Notes under the pieces: generated by a model
Database searches by the model: none
Seen by the model: only the letters and a program-made list of their open reading frames with translations
What the model was told of the DNA's origin: nothing
Made by a program: the position numbers and the translations under genes
Shown: positions 57,116 through 64,000 of the stretch, one piece after another
Position numbering within the stretch: the stretch's first letter is position 1
Layout of the letters: each line of letters starts with the position of its first letter
Assembly: GCA_030835305.1 (NCBI GenBank)
Contig: JAURPJ010000010.1
Location: forward strand, 29,684 to 93,683
Direction of reading: 5' to 3'
Length of the DNA stretch: 64,000 nt
Source: Verrucomicrobiota bacterium
GTDB taxonomy: Bacteria; Verrucomicrobiota; Verrucomicrobiia; Verrucomicrobiales; Akkermansiaceae

Positions 57116-57658
57116 TAAGAGAAACCTTGAAGAAAATCTTTTGAGAAAAGTGAAAATGTTTCAGGCTTATGAGCCCCCGTTCAGATTACTTCTGGCATGA
57201 TTCCGGATAGATCGAAAATGAATGCGATCTAAAACCATAAAGAAGAGAATCAAGAAAGACATACCTGAATCACCCCGAAAAATTGCGGCGACGCTCTTTT
57301 GCTGACGGCTGCCATGATGCTCGCTCCCGCACGGAAGACTGGACCGGAACGAAAAAGAGATTACCGACAACCCCGACGATGTCAAAAGTGTGAAGTCTGT
57401 TTACGATAATCCCAATCAACTACTTACCCGGATCATCAAGCGAAACACGGACATTGGAAGTGAGCTCCCTGAAGATGGCTTTGTGAATGGGACAGAGCTC
57501 CGCCGACAGACAAAATATCGGAGGCAATCAACCCAACTCCCGAAAACGAGCGAAGGGCGCCAACGCGCCAACCCAACAACGCGCTCCGGACGATAAAATC
57601 ACTAAAACAAAAGAAGTCTCGCCGGAAAACTGGCGCGGCTTTTCTCTTCGAATCCGGA
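57116..57658. other. gene-poor stretch between the regulator and the SprT-like gene
   Basis: 543 bp with no confident gene. A plus-strand frame is open from about 57313 to 57596 and reads, in part, DRNEKEITDNPDDVKSVKSV and NQLLTRIIKRNTDIGSELPE, which is protein-like in composition but lacks a good start (a GTG at 57390 would give 68 residues). It may be a decayed gene or chance. No tRNA, terminator or repeat is obvious. Confidence 0.4.
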
Positions 57659-58267
57659 CTAGGTCGATAGCGACACTTCGACGAGCCGGTAGGTTGGGTC
57701 GAAGACCCCGCCTGTGGTCTTAAGGCAACAATCGTAACAGGCAACTGCGCCTTTGAATCTGCGAACCCGTTCAAAAGCATAATCACATTGCGGACACTGG
57801 TATTTCCAACGCCTTCTTAAACTGCGGGTTGGTAAGGCCAATTCGTGAGTTGCCTGTTCATCGGGAATTCCGAGGTCGGCACAGGCACGTTGCCATTCGG
57901 GACCATGACTCTTGATGGAGCGATGAGGGTTACGCTCGTAGGCCACCAAATGAGCCAACTCATGGAGAACAGTTCTCCTCACTTCTGAGGCCGAAATTTC
58001 GGTGAGCTTTGGATTGAGTTGGATCAAGCCCACGGGCCAAAAGGCCCGTCCCGCACACGAACGCATACGCGGATTCCACTCGACTTCGATCCGTTGTTCC
58101 AAATCTGCCAGCCCGAGACCCCGGACCAACTCACAACACCAGTCCGTAAAAGATCCATCAAAACCTTTTTTGGAAAGTAGAGCCCCGCCCCTCCCATTGC
58201 CAAGGCGAGAAACCTCGTGAGGCGGCTCGACAAAACTGAACTTCATCTGGCTTGCATGCCGGGACAT
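57659..58267 (-). CDS. SprT-like zinc metalloprotease-fold protein
   Basis: 202 residues. The SprT-like core (about 30-150) contains HELAHLVAYERNPHRS (HELAH zinc motif at 102-106) and a third ligand His in SHGPEWQRA (about 122). A C-terminal zinc ribbon follows (CPQC...CYDC, about 157-177). SprT/Spartan proteins cleave DNA-protein crosslinks in eukaryotes; bacterial SprT functions are less clear. The start is ATG 58267; a second ATG seven codons in is possible. Confidence 0.86.
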   Translation of the reverse strand: MSRHASQMKFSFVEPPHEVSRLGNGRGGALLSKKGFDGSFTDWCCELVRGLGLADLEQRIEVEWNPRMRSCAGRAFWPVGLIQLNPKLTEISASEVRRTVLHELAHLVAYERNPHRSIKSHGPEWQRACADLGIPDEQATHELALPTRSLRRRWKYQCPQCDYAFERVRRFKGAVACYDCCLKTTGGVFDPTYRLVEVSLST

Positions 58268-58395
58268 GAAACGATTGTTACGGCTCTCTTAACAATTTCA
58301 AGATCCTAAACAAATTATTTGGATAATCGAATAATTCCTCTCCTTTGGACGAAAATCATCTTGTCCCTTCTCGATCGCGCCACGAACGTCGCCGC

Positions 58396-59661
58396 ATGCC
58401 CGAGTTCAATATTCTCGCCATCCTTCTCATTGTTGCGCTTCTCGTTCTCTGGAAGCTCGATTTTGCCGCAACGCTTCTCACTTTGAAGAATCTCAAACCC
58501 GAGCTACCCGAGGAATTCAGGGGAGTTTGGGACGACGAAAAATATCAAAAAGCTCAGTCTTATGAAAAGGCTCAGGCACAATTTGGTGTCATCTCCTCCA
58601 TATTTTCGCTCACCGTCCTCCTTGCTTTTTGGTTTTTTGGGGGATTTGGCTGGGTGGATGGGCTCGTCTGCGGCTGGGAATTAGGAAAAATCGGGATCGG
58701 GTTGGCTTTTATCGGTATTCTGTATCTTGGTTCCTGGGTGAGTTCCCTTCCCTTTGATCTTTATCACACCTTCGTGTTGGAAGAGAAATTCGGCTTCAAT
58801 AAAACCACTGCAAGAACGTATCTCGTCGATCAAATCAAATCCCATCTCATCACCGCAATACTCGGCGGCGGAATCGTTGCCCTAATTCTTTGGATTTTTG
58901 ATTCAGTGCCCAACGCCTGGATTTGGGCCTGGTTGAGTTTTACCTTTATTTCACTCGCGCTCACCTACCTGGCCCCCTCTTTCCTACTACCCCTGTTCAA
59001 CAAATTCACTCCACTGGAAGACGAAGAATTGAACGCCGCGATCCAGTCGATGGCCAAAAAGTGCGAATTTCCCCTTACCGAGATCTCGGTCATGGACGGG
59101 TCACGACGCTCGTCGAAATCAAACGCCTTTTTCACGGGGTTCGGTAAGCGCAAAAAAATCGCCTTATTTGACACTCTGATTGAGAGCCAGACGACTGACG
59201 AATTGGTTGGGATTCTCGCTCATGAGATAGGCCATTTCAAGCGAAAGCACATCGTCCAGCGCCTTGTGATTTCGACGATTCAAACTGCGGTCATCTTTTT
59301 CCTTCTTGGAATGGCTACGAATCCGGACACGGCATTCGGAAGCCAACTGTATGCCGCATTCGGAATCCCGATCGGTTCCGCCGCCGCGACTGCAGCTGGC
59401 CTTGTCTTATTTATGATCGTCTTCAAGCCCCTGTCCCGCTTGCTTTCGGTGGTAATGAATATGCTCTCCCGAAAGCATGAGTTTGAGGCCGACGATTATG
59501 CTGCCGTGAATCAAGGCACTCCCGACCACCTGATCTCCGCCCTCAAGAAACTCTCTGCCAATAACCTTTCCAATCTCACGCCACACCCGCTTGAAGTCTT
59601 TCTTGATCACTCGCATCCACCGGTTTTGGTGAGAATTCAAGCTCTCGAAAAGTTGAGCTAG
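58396..59661 (+). CDS. M48-family membrane zinc endopeptidase (Ste24-type)
   Basis: About 421 residues. Several TM helices (about 3-25, 60-85, 95-115, 145-170, 180-205) precede the protease motif HEIGHFKRKH (HEIGH at 276-280) and a third-ligand region with EFEADDYAAV (Glu about 360). PELPEEFRGVWDDEKY after the first TM segment is typical of Ste24/CAAX prenyl-protease-like enzymes. ATG 58396 was preferred over the TTG at 58345, because family members start at the first TM helix. Role in bacteria: membrane protein quality control (as HtpX) is inferred. Confidence 0.9.
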   Translation: MPEFNILAILLIVALLVLWKLDFAATLLTLKNLKPELPEEFRGVWDDEKYQKAQSYEKAQAQFGVISSIFSLTVLLAFWFFGGFGWVDGLVCGWELGKIGIGLAFIGILYLGSWVSSLPFDLYHTFVLEEKFGFNKTTARTYLVDQIKSHLITAILGGGIVALILWIFDSVPNAWIWAWLSFTFISLALTYLAPSFLLPLFNKFTPLEDEELNAAIQSMAKKCEFPLTEISVMDGSRRSSKSNAFFTGFGKRKKIALFDTLIESQTTDELVGILAHEIGHFKRKHIVQRLVISTIQTAVIFFLLGMATNPDTAFGSQLYAAFGIPIGSAAATAAGLVLFMIVFKPLSRLLSVVMNMLSRKHEFEADDYAAVNQGTPDHLISALKKLSANNLSNLTPHPLEVFLDHSHPPVLVRIQALEKLS

Positions 59662-60845
59662 CTTCCTCCCTGATCGGGAGCGACTGGGAGGCCCTTGTAG
59701 CCGATGACAAAAAGTGTCAGGGCGACGCAGTTCATTCCCGTCAGGATCAACCAATATGGCGCCCACCCGTGATTGGGAACGACCGAGCGATAGATGACAT
59801 CCACAACAAAGATTCCAAGCACCCCGCCCAAGCCGCCACTGAAAAATCCGAGAAGAGCCTGTGCCTGAGTCCTCATTCCTTCATCGACGCGACGGTGGAC
59901 AAAGACCCGCCCCGCCTCAAAAAAGAAAGTCCAACAAATGCCGTGCAAGGTAATCCCCAGCACGAGCCAGAAAACCTCATCGAATGAGTAGAAGAGGTAT
60001 CGGAGGACTCCACTTACGATAGCGACAATTAGAATGGTCTTCACTCGATAACGTGCAATCACCAAACCCATGATCAACATAGCAATTGTCTCCATGATCT
60101 GCGCTGTCGTCATTAAAAAGGAAACATTTTCCGCTCCGAGTTCAGCCAAGTGCAGAGGTGTGTGATAATAATACGCAGCCAAGGGAATATTGAAGAGCAG
60201 CGCGGTCATGAAGTAGCATAAAAGATCACGATCTTTAAGCAGCTTGATTGCTCCGAAGCCTAAAGACTCGGTCCAATTCTTTGCTTTAATTCCTTTTGGC
60301 AAGGTGACTGGAAGTGCGAAGCATGCGAATCCAGCGAGAATCCGAACCGCTGCCCCCAGCTTTCCGGTCTGCGCTGAGAAATCCAATCCCGACATACTAA
60401 CAACCCACCCGGCGACCAGCCATCCGATGGTCCCCCAAACCCGGAAGTAACCAAAACTTCTCCCGGGGTCGGCCAGATTCGAAAGCGTAATCGTCGTAAG
60501 CAAGGACCACGCCGGAGCCGAAATGAAAGCATTTGTGATAAAGAAAAACAGAAACCATCCACCCCCCCAGTGATGTTCAAGAGCGTGAAAGGCCATGAAT
60601 AGAAACCCCGCTCCCAGAAGCATGATCCAGCCCAGAACCTTTTGGGCTTCAAGCCGCTGATCGACCTGGGCACCAAAAATCAACGGTGAAATCATCCCCG
60701 TCAGTGGCGGCACCAAAAAAACAGCCAATCGCCATGAACCAAGTCCGTAGCTCTCCAGCACATTGGTGAGGGCTGGAAACCAAAATCCCGGTGCCGAGGC
60801 GAGGAGGAAAAAGACCACCGCCAACCAGTATCGGTGGCCCTTCAT
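59658..60845 (-). CDS. MFS transporter of the nucleoside:H+ symporter type
   Basis: About 395 residues with 12 TM helices in two bundles of six. The loop after TM2 (FGAQVDQRLEAQKVLGW) and AGRVFVHRRVDEGMRTQAQALLGFF in TM10-11 recall the NupG/nucleoside-proton symporter branch rather than drug exporters. ATG 60845 lies 4 bp after glnS's stop, whereas the ATG at 60863 would overlap glnS. Convergent with the M48 gene (overlap 4 bp, shared stop region). Substrate inferred only. Confidence 0.8.
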   Translation of the reverse strand: MKGHRYWLAVVFFLLASAPGFWFPALTNVLESYGLGSWRLAVFLVPPLTGMISPLIFGAQVDQRLEAQKVLGWIMLLGAGFLFMAFHALEHHWGGGWFLFFFITNAFISAPAWSLLTTITLSNLADPGRSFGYFRVWGTIGWLVAGWVVSMSGLDFSAQTGKLGAAVRILAGFACFALPVTLPKGIKAKNWTESLGFGAIKLLKDRDLLCYFMTALLFNIPLAAYYYHTPLHLAELGAENVSFLMTTAQIMETIAMLIMGLVIARYRVKTILIVAIVSGVLRYLFYSFDEVFWLVLGITLHGICWTFFFEAGRVFVHRRVDEGMRTQAQALLGFFSGGLGGVLGIFVVDVIYRSVVPNHGWAPYWLILTGMNCVALTLFVIGYKGLPVAPDQGGS

Positions 60846-60849
60846 GCAG

Positions 60850-62520
60850 TTATTTCTTGGCACCCCACGAATCCCGCAGGGTCGATATCCGGTTGAAAAC
60901 CGGCTTGTCTGGGGAGTGATCCTCGGAATCCGTACAGAAGTATCCGATTCGCTCGAACTGGCACCGCTCGCCCACTGCCATCGCAGCCAGACTTGGCTCC
61001 AGCTTGGCGCCGGTGACGACGGACAGACTGTCAGGATTTAAGCAGGCCAAATACCCCCCCTCCGCGTTATCGGGAACTTCTTCGGTGAAAAGGCGGTCGT
61101 AGAGCCGGACTTCGGCATCGACTGCTTCATCACAGGAAACCCAATGAATCGCTGTGCGGCACTGCACACCTTCCGGAGCCGACTTCCCGATCGTGTCTGG
61201 GATGAATTCACAATGGAGCTCCATGACTTCACCATTTTCACCGAGAACGTGGTTAGCGTGCTGGATGATGTAGGCACCTCGAAGCCGAACTGCCCCGCCC
61301 GGTTTGAGACGAAAGTACTTCTTTGGAGCTTCGATCATAAAGTCGTCGCGCTCGATCCAGAACTCCCGAGTGAAGGTCAGCTCGCGCGAACCGTCATCGT
61401 CGTTTTCGGGATTATTTGGCACGGTCACCCTTTCGCTTTCACCTTCCGGGTAGTTGGTGATGACCACTTTGATCGGGTCGAGGACCGCCATTTTTCGGTG
61501 GGCAACTTTATTAAGGTGTTTTCGTACTTCAAACTCAAGGAGAGCAAAGTCTGAGAGTGAATTCTGTTTGGTCAATCCGACTCTCTCAACAAATGCTCGA
61601 ATCGCCTCGGGAGGATAACCACGGCGACGCATTCCGCTCAGGGTCGACATCCTCGGATCATCCCAACCATCGACATGCTTCTCATCGACCAGTTGAATAA
61701 ACTTCCGTTTGCTCATCACGGTGTAACCGATGTTGAGACGAGCAAATTCAATTTGGCGTGGCTTTGACGGCACCGGGCAATTCTCTACGACCCATTCGTA
61801 AAGTGGACGGTGGTTTTCAAACTCCAGGGAGCAAAGCGAGTGCGTGATGTGCTCCTTGGCGTCTTCCAGCGGATGGGCAAAGTCATACATGGGGTAAATG
61901 CACCATTTGTCTCCCGTGTTATGATGACGAGCATGAACAACCCGGTAGAGCACCGGGTCCCGCATGTTCATGTTGAAAGACTCCATGTCGATATTGGCAC
62001 GCAGAACCGCCCCGCCGTCCTTGAATCCTCCCTCGCGCATCTTCTTAAAAAGAACCAGGTTATCTTCCGCCGAGCGCTCCCGGTGAGGCGAGGGCGTGCC
62101 GACAACACTGACGTTTCCTCTTTGGGCACGAATTTCGTCCGGTGTCTGGGTGTCAACATAAGCGAGCCCTTTCTCGATGAGAGCAACGGCACAATCGTAG
62201 AAGTAGTCGAAGTAGTCGCTCGCGAAGTAAAGATGCTCTCCCCAATCGTAGCCAAGCCATTCGATGTCGCGCTTGATCGACTCGACATACTCGGTGTCCT
62301 CCTTGACCGGATTAGTGTCGTCGAAGCGCAAATGGCATCTTGCCCCGAGCCCCGCATACTCGCCAGCGATTCCAAAATTCACCCCGATTGCCTTGGCGTG
62401 TCCAATGTGGAGGTATCCATTCGGTTCGGGTGGGAATCTGGTAATGGGAGCTGCATTCTTTCCGCTTTTAAGATCGGCCGCGATTATTTCGCGGATGAAG
62501 TCTTTTTTCTCGTCACTCAT
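60850..62520 (-). CDS. glnS: glutaminyl-tRNA synthetase
   Basis: 556-residue class I synthetase. The HIGH motif is PPEPNGYLHIGHAKAI (about 27-42), the KMSKS-equivalent is VMSKRKFIQL (about 268-277), and GWDDPRMSTLSGMRRRGYPPEA precedes the C-terminal beta-barrel anticodon-binding domain. That barrel distinguishes GlnRS from GluRS. It charges tRNA-Gln directly, so no amidotransferase route is required. 6 bp from the M20 dipeptidase gene upstream, and 4 bp before the MFS gene: operon-like. Confidence 0.95.
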   Translation of the reverse strand: MSDEKKDFIREIIAADLKSGKNAAPITRFPPEPNGYLHIGHAKAIGVNFGIAGEYAGLGARCHLRFDDTNPVKEDTEYVESIKRDIEWLGYDWGEHLYFASDYFDYFYDCAVALIEKGLAYVDTQTPDEIRAQRGNVSVVGTPSPHRERSAEDNLVLFKKMREGGFKDGGAVLRANIDMESFNMNMRDPVLYRVVHARHHNTGDKWCIYPMYDFAHPLEDAKEHITHSLCSLEFENHRPLYEWVVENCPVPSKPRQIEFARLNIGYTVMSKRKFIQLVDEKHVDGWDDPRMSTLSGMRRRGYPPEAIRAFVERVGLTKQNSLSDFALLEFEVRKHLNKVAHRKMAVLDPIKVVITNYPEGESERVTVPNNPENDDDGSRELTFTREFWIERDDFMIEAPKKYFRLKPGGAVRLRGAYIIQHANHVLGENGEVMELHCEFIPDTIGKSAPEGVQCRTAIHWVSCDEAVDAEVRLYDRLFTEEVPDNAEGGYLACLNPDSLSVVTGAKLEPSLAAMAVGERCQFERIGYFCTDSEDHSPDKPVFNRISTLRDSWGAKK

Positions 62521-62526
62521 GACGTT

Positions 62527-63861
62527 TTACAGAGTTGAAAGTTCTTTTAAGAGTTCCCGACTCATCTCGATTCCCTTTTCAAAGTTCTCGACCGAGTAAT
62601 TCTCGTTGGGAGCGTGGATTTGGCAGTCCGGCAGCGCTAGCCCAAGCATCAGACTGTCGGCGCCCAGGGTCTCCTTCATATCTTGGATGATGGGGATACT
62701 GCCACCTTCACGAATGAGGACCGGCTCACGCCCAAAAGCGGTGGTAAGCGCGGCCTGAGCGGCCTTGCCAAACTTGGAGTGGGGATCGTTGTGATAAGCC
62801 TTTCCAGAATGGCCCTTGTAAATTTCGACAGTCACTCCTTTAGGTGAATGTGCCCGGAGATGATCTTGAACCTGTTGTTGGACCTTCGCGGGATCCTGGC
62901 CGGGAGCCAGACGGCAGGAGAGTTTAAAAACCGCCTTGGCAGGCAAAACCGTTTTCGAACCCTCGCCTTGATAGCCGCTACCGAATCCATTCACTTCGAT
63001 GGTTGGACGGGCCCAAAGACGTTCGGCCATGGTATAACCTGGTTCACCAAACGGCTCCGGAGAACCAGTGGTATTCAGAAAGTCTTCGTCTGTGGCTCCG
63101 GGAACTTTGGACCACATCTCGCGTTCCCAGTCTTCCAGCGGAATGACGTCATCGTAAAAACCTTCAACTGCAATTTTGCCATCGTTGTGGTGCAAGCTGG
63201 CAACCATGCGCGATGCTGCACTGGCAGGGTTCGCAACGCACCCGCCGTAGACGCCCGAATGCAGGTCGCCGGACGGCCCTTTGACTGTCACTTCTAGACA
63301 AGTGATGCCTCGCAGGCCATAGCCAAGGGTGGGCACACCAGGGGCAACCATGCCGGTATCAGATACCGCGATAATATCACAAGCCAGTGACTTCTTGTGC
63401 TCATTCAAGAACGGAACGAGGTTCGGTGACCCGATCTCCTCCTCACCTTCAATGAGAAAAATTACATTCAGCGGGAGCTCGCCCTCTTCCTTAATCGTTT
63501 TCTCGGCACCGAGCATGTGAACAAAATGCTGTCCCTTATTATCAGCGCCGCCCCGGCCCCATATTTTGCCGTCGCGGATTTCAGGCTCAAATGGGGCGGA
63601 GTCCCAGAGCTCGAGCGGGTCAACGGGCTGAACATCATAGTGACCGTAAATAAGGACGGTTGGACGGCCTTCGATCCTTTCGTTGCGGGCTAGGATCACC
63701 GGATTTCCGGGGGTTTCGTGGAGTTCGGTGATCAACCCCATCTGCTCGAACTGGCCCATAAGCCATTCGGCGTTTGCCCGGACATCCGCAATGTGGCGGG
63801 AATCCGTGGAGATACTGGGAAATCGCAGATGTTCGAAAAGGCGCTCAAGCTCTGAAGTCAT
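62527..63861 (-). CDS. M20-family dipeptidase (CNDP/PepV-like)
   Basis: About 444 residues from ATG 63861; an in-frame TTG at 63888 would add nine. Metal-binding residues are in LIYGHYDVQPVDP (His about 77), GRGGADNKGQ (Asp about 110), EGEEEIGSP (Glu pair about 143) and DTGMVAPG, with a final IHAPNENY. The long form with WDSAPFEPEIRDGKIWGRG is that of cytosolic nonspecific dipeptidases, unlike the shorter ArgE/DapE-like protein near 8 kb. It probably recycles dipeptides. Confidence 0.92.
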   Translation of the reverse strand: MTSELERLFEHLRFPSISTDSRHIADVRANAEWLMGQFEQMGLITELHETPGNPVILARNERIEGRPTVLIYGHYDVQPVDPLELWDSAPFEPEIRDGKIWGRGGADNKGQHFVHMLGAEKTIKEEGELPLNVIFLIEGEEEIGSPNLVPFLNEHKKSLACDIIAVSDTGMVAPGVPTLGYGLRGITCLEVTVKGPSGDLHSGVYGGCVANPASAASRMVASLHHNDGKIAVEGFYDDVIPLEDWEREMWSKVPGATDEDFLNTTGSPEPFGEPGYTMAERLWARPTIEVNGFGSGYQGEGSKTVLPAKAVFKLSCRLAPGQDPAKVQQQVQDHLRAHSPKGVTVEIYKGHSGKAYHNDPHSKFGKAAQAALTTAFGREPVLIREGGSIPIIQDMKETLGADSLMLGLALPDCQIHAPNENYSVENFEKGIEMSRELLKELSTL

Positions 63862-63905
63862 GTCAGAGGGATGAGGCGGGGCCGCCAAACTCGCAAGTCA
63901 CAAAT

Positions 63906-64000
63906 CTAATCAAGTGATGATTCTTCATCTTCGCGCGGCTTGGTCAGGCCCAGTTTCCTCCTTTCCTCACCGATGACAGCCAAGGCATCAAACAGGGCCA
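63906..64000 (-). CDS. C-terminal end of an unidentified protein (continues outside the window)
   Basis: An open frame enters from the right edge on the minus strand and ends at a TAG (63906-63908). The visible C-terminus reads ALFDALAVIGEERRKLGL, then a short acidic tail EDEESSLD. Too little is present to assign a family. It lies 44 bp upstream of the M20 dipeptidase start, so it is probably the first visible member of the same minus-strand unit. Confidence 0.55.
   Translation of the reverse strand, partial: ALFDALAVIGEERRKLGLTKPREDEESSLD

Overview
The window looks like a chromosomal segment of a member of the Verrucomicrobiota (PVC superphylum), with roughly balanced GC. Three things point there. 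A long GreA with a large N-terminal extension resembles the chlamydial and planctomycete form. Three consecutive pseudopilin genes resemble the 'Verru_Chthon' cassette. Start codons almost never have a Shine-Dalgarno sequence, a habit known in this group and in Bacteroidota. The placement is inferred from gene content, not from a search. No phage, insertion sequence or CRISPR array is visible.

Layout. 1-7.7 kb: 3' end of recG, rlmI, a lysine-rich histone-like protein, a lipoprotein, ftsH and trxB. 7.7-13.6 kb: an M20 peptidase, a secreted ThuA-fold protein, a DMT permease, a start-less outer-membrane beta-barrel remnant, thiD, apaG and 5-formyl-THF cyclo-ligase. 13.6-20 kb: an ECF sigma factor, lysA, a rhomboid protease, galE and three pseudopilin-like genes. 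20.0-20.4 kb: tRNA-Leu(AAG), tRNA-Val(CAC) and a second identical tRNA-Leu(AAG). 20.5-22.2 kb: an ECF sigma factor, a single-span partner and a secreted PDZ protein. 22.3-26.7 kb: greA-long, eno, ftsB-like and an SDR dehydrogenase. 26.8-31 kb: mcsA-mcsB-clpC, an arginine-phosphorylation-targeted proteolysis operon without ctsR. 31-38 kb, minus strand: a five-gene Bat-type aerotolerance/VWA operon without moxR. 38.2-43.5 kb: purH, pdxJ-acpS and mgtE with an overlapping DUF3500 gene. 43.5-47 kb, minus strand: a sigma-factor tail remnant, tRNA-Ser(GGA), a STAS protein, menA-menB and a K+ channel. 47-50 kb: a large secreted repeat protein facing a low-complexity lipoprotein. 50-57 kb: xylA-xylB with a sugar-isomerase-like TIM barrel and two Gfo/Idh/MocA dehydrogenases, divergent from a PAS-AraC regulator. 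57.6-64 kb: a SprT-like protein, a Ste24-type protease, an MFS nucleoside permease, glnS and an M20 dipeptidase.

How the genes work together. Protein quality control is prominent: FtsH, McsA/McsB/ClpC, a rhomboid, an M48 protease, a SprT-like protein and three secreted or regulatory surveillance modules (ECF sigma-PDZ, STAS, Bat). The xyl cluster converts xylose through xylulose to xylulose-5-phosphate and adds unassigned oxidoreductase and isomerase steps. menA/menB indicate menaquinone respiration. The remainder is housekeeping: lysine/peptidoglycan precursors, purines, PLP, thiamine, folate, acyl-carrier-protein activation, glycolysis and tRNA charging.
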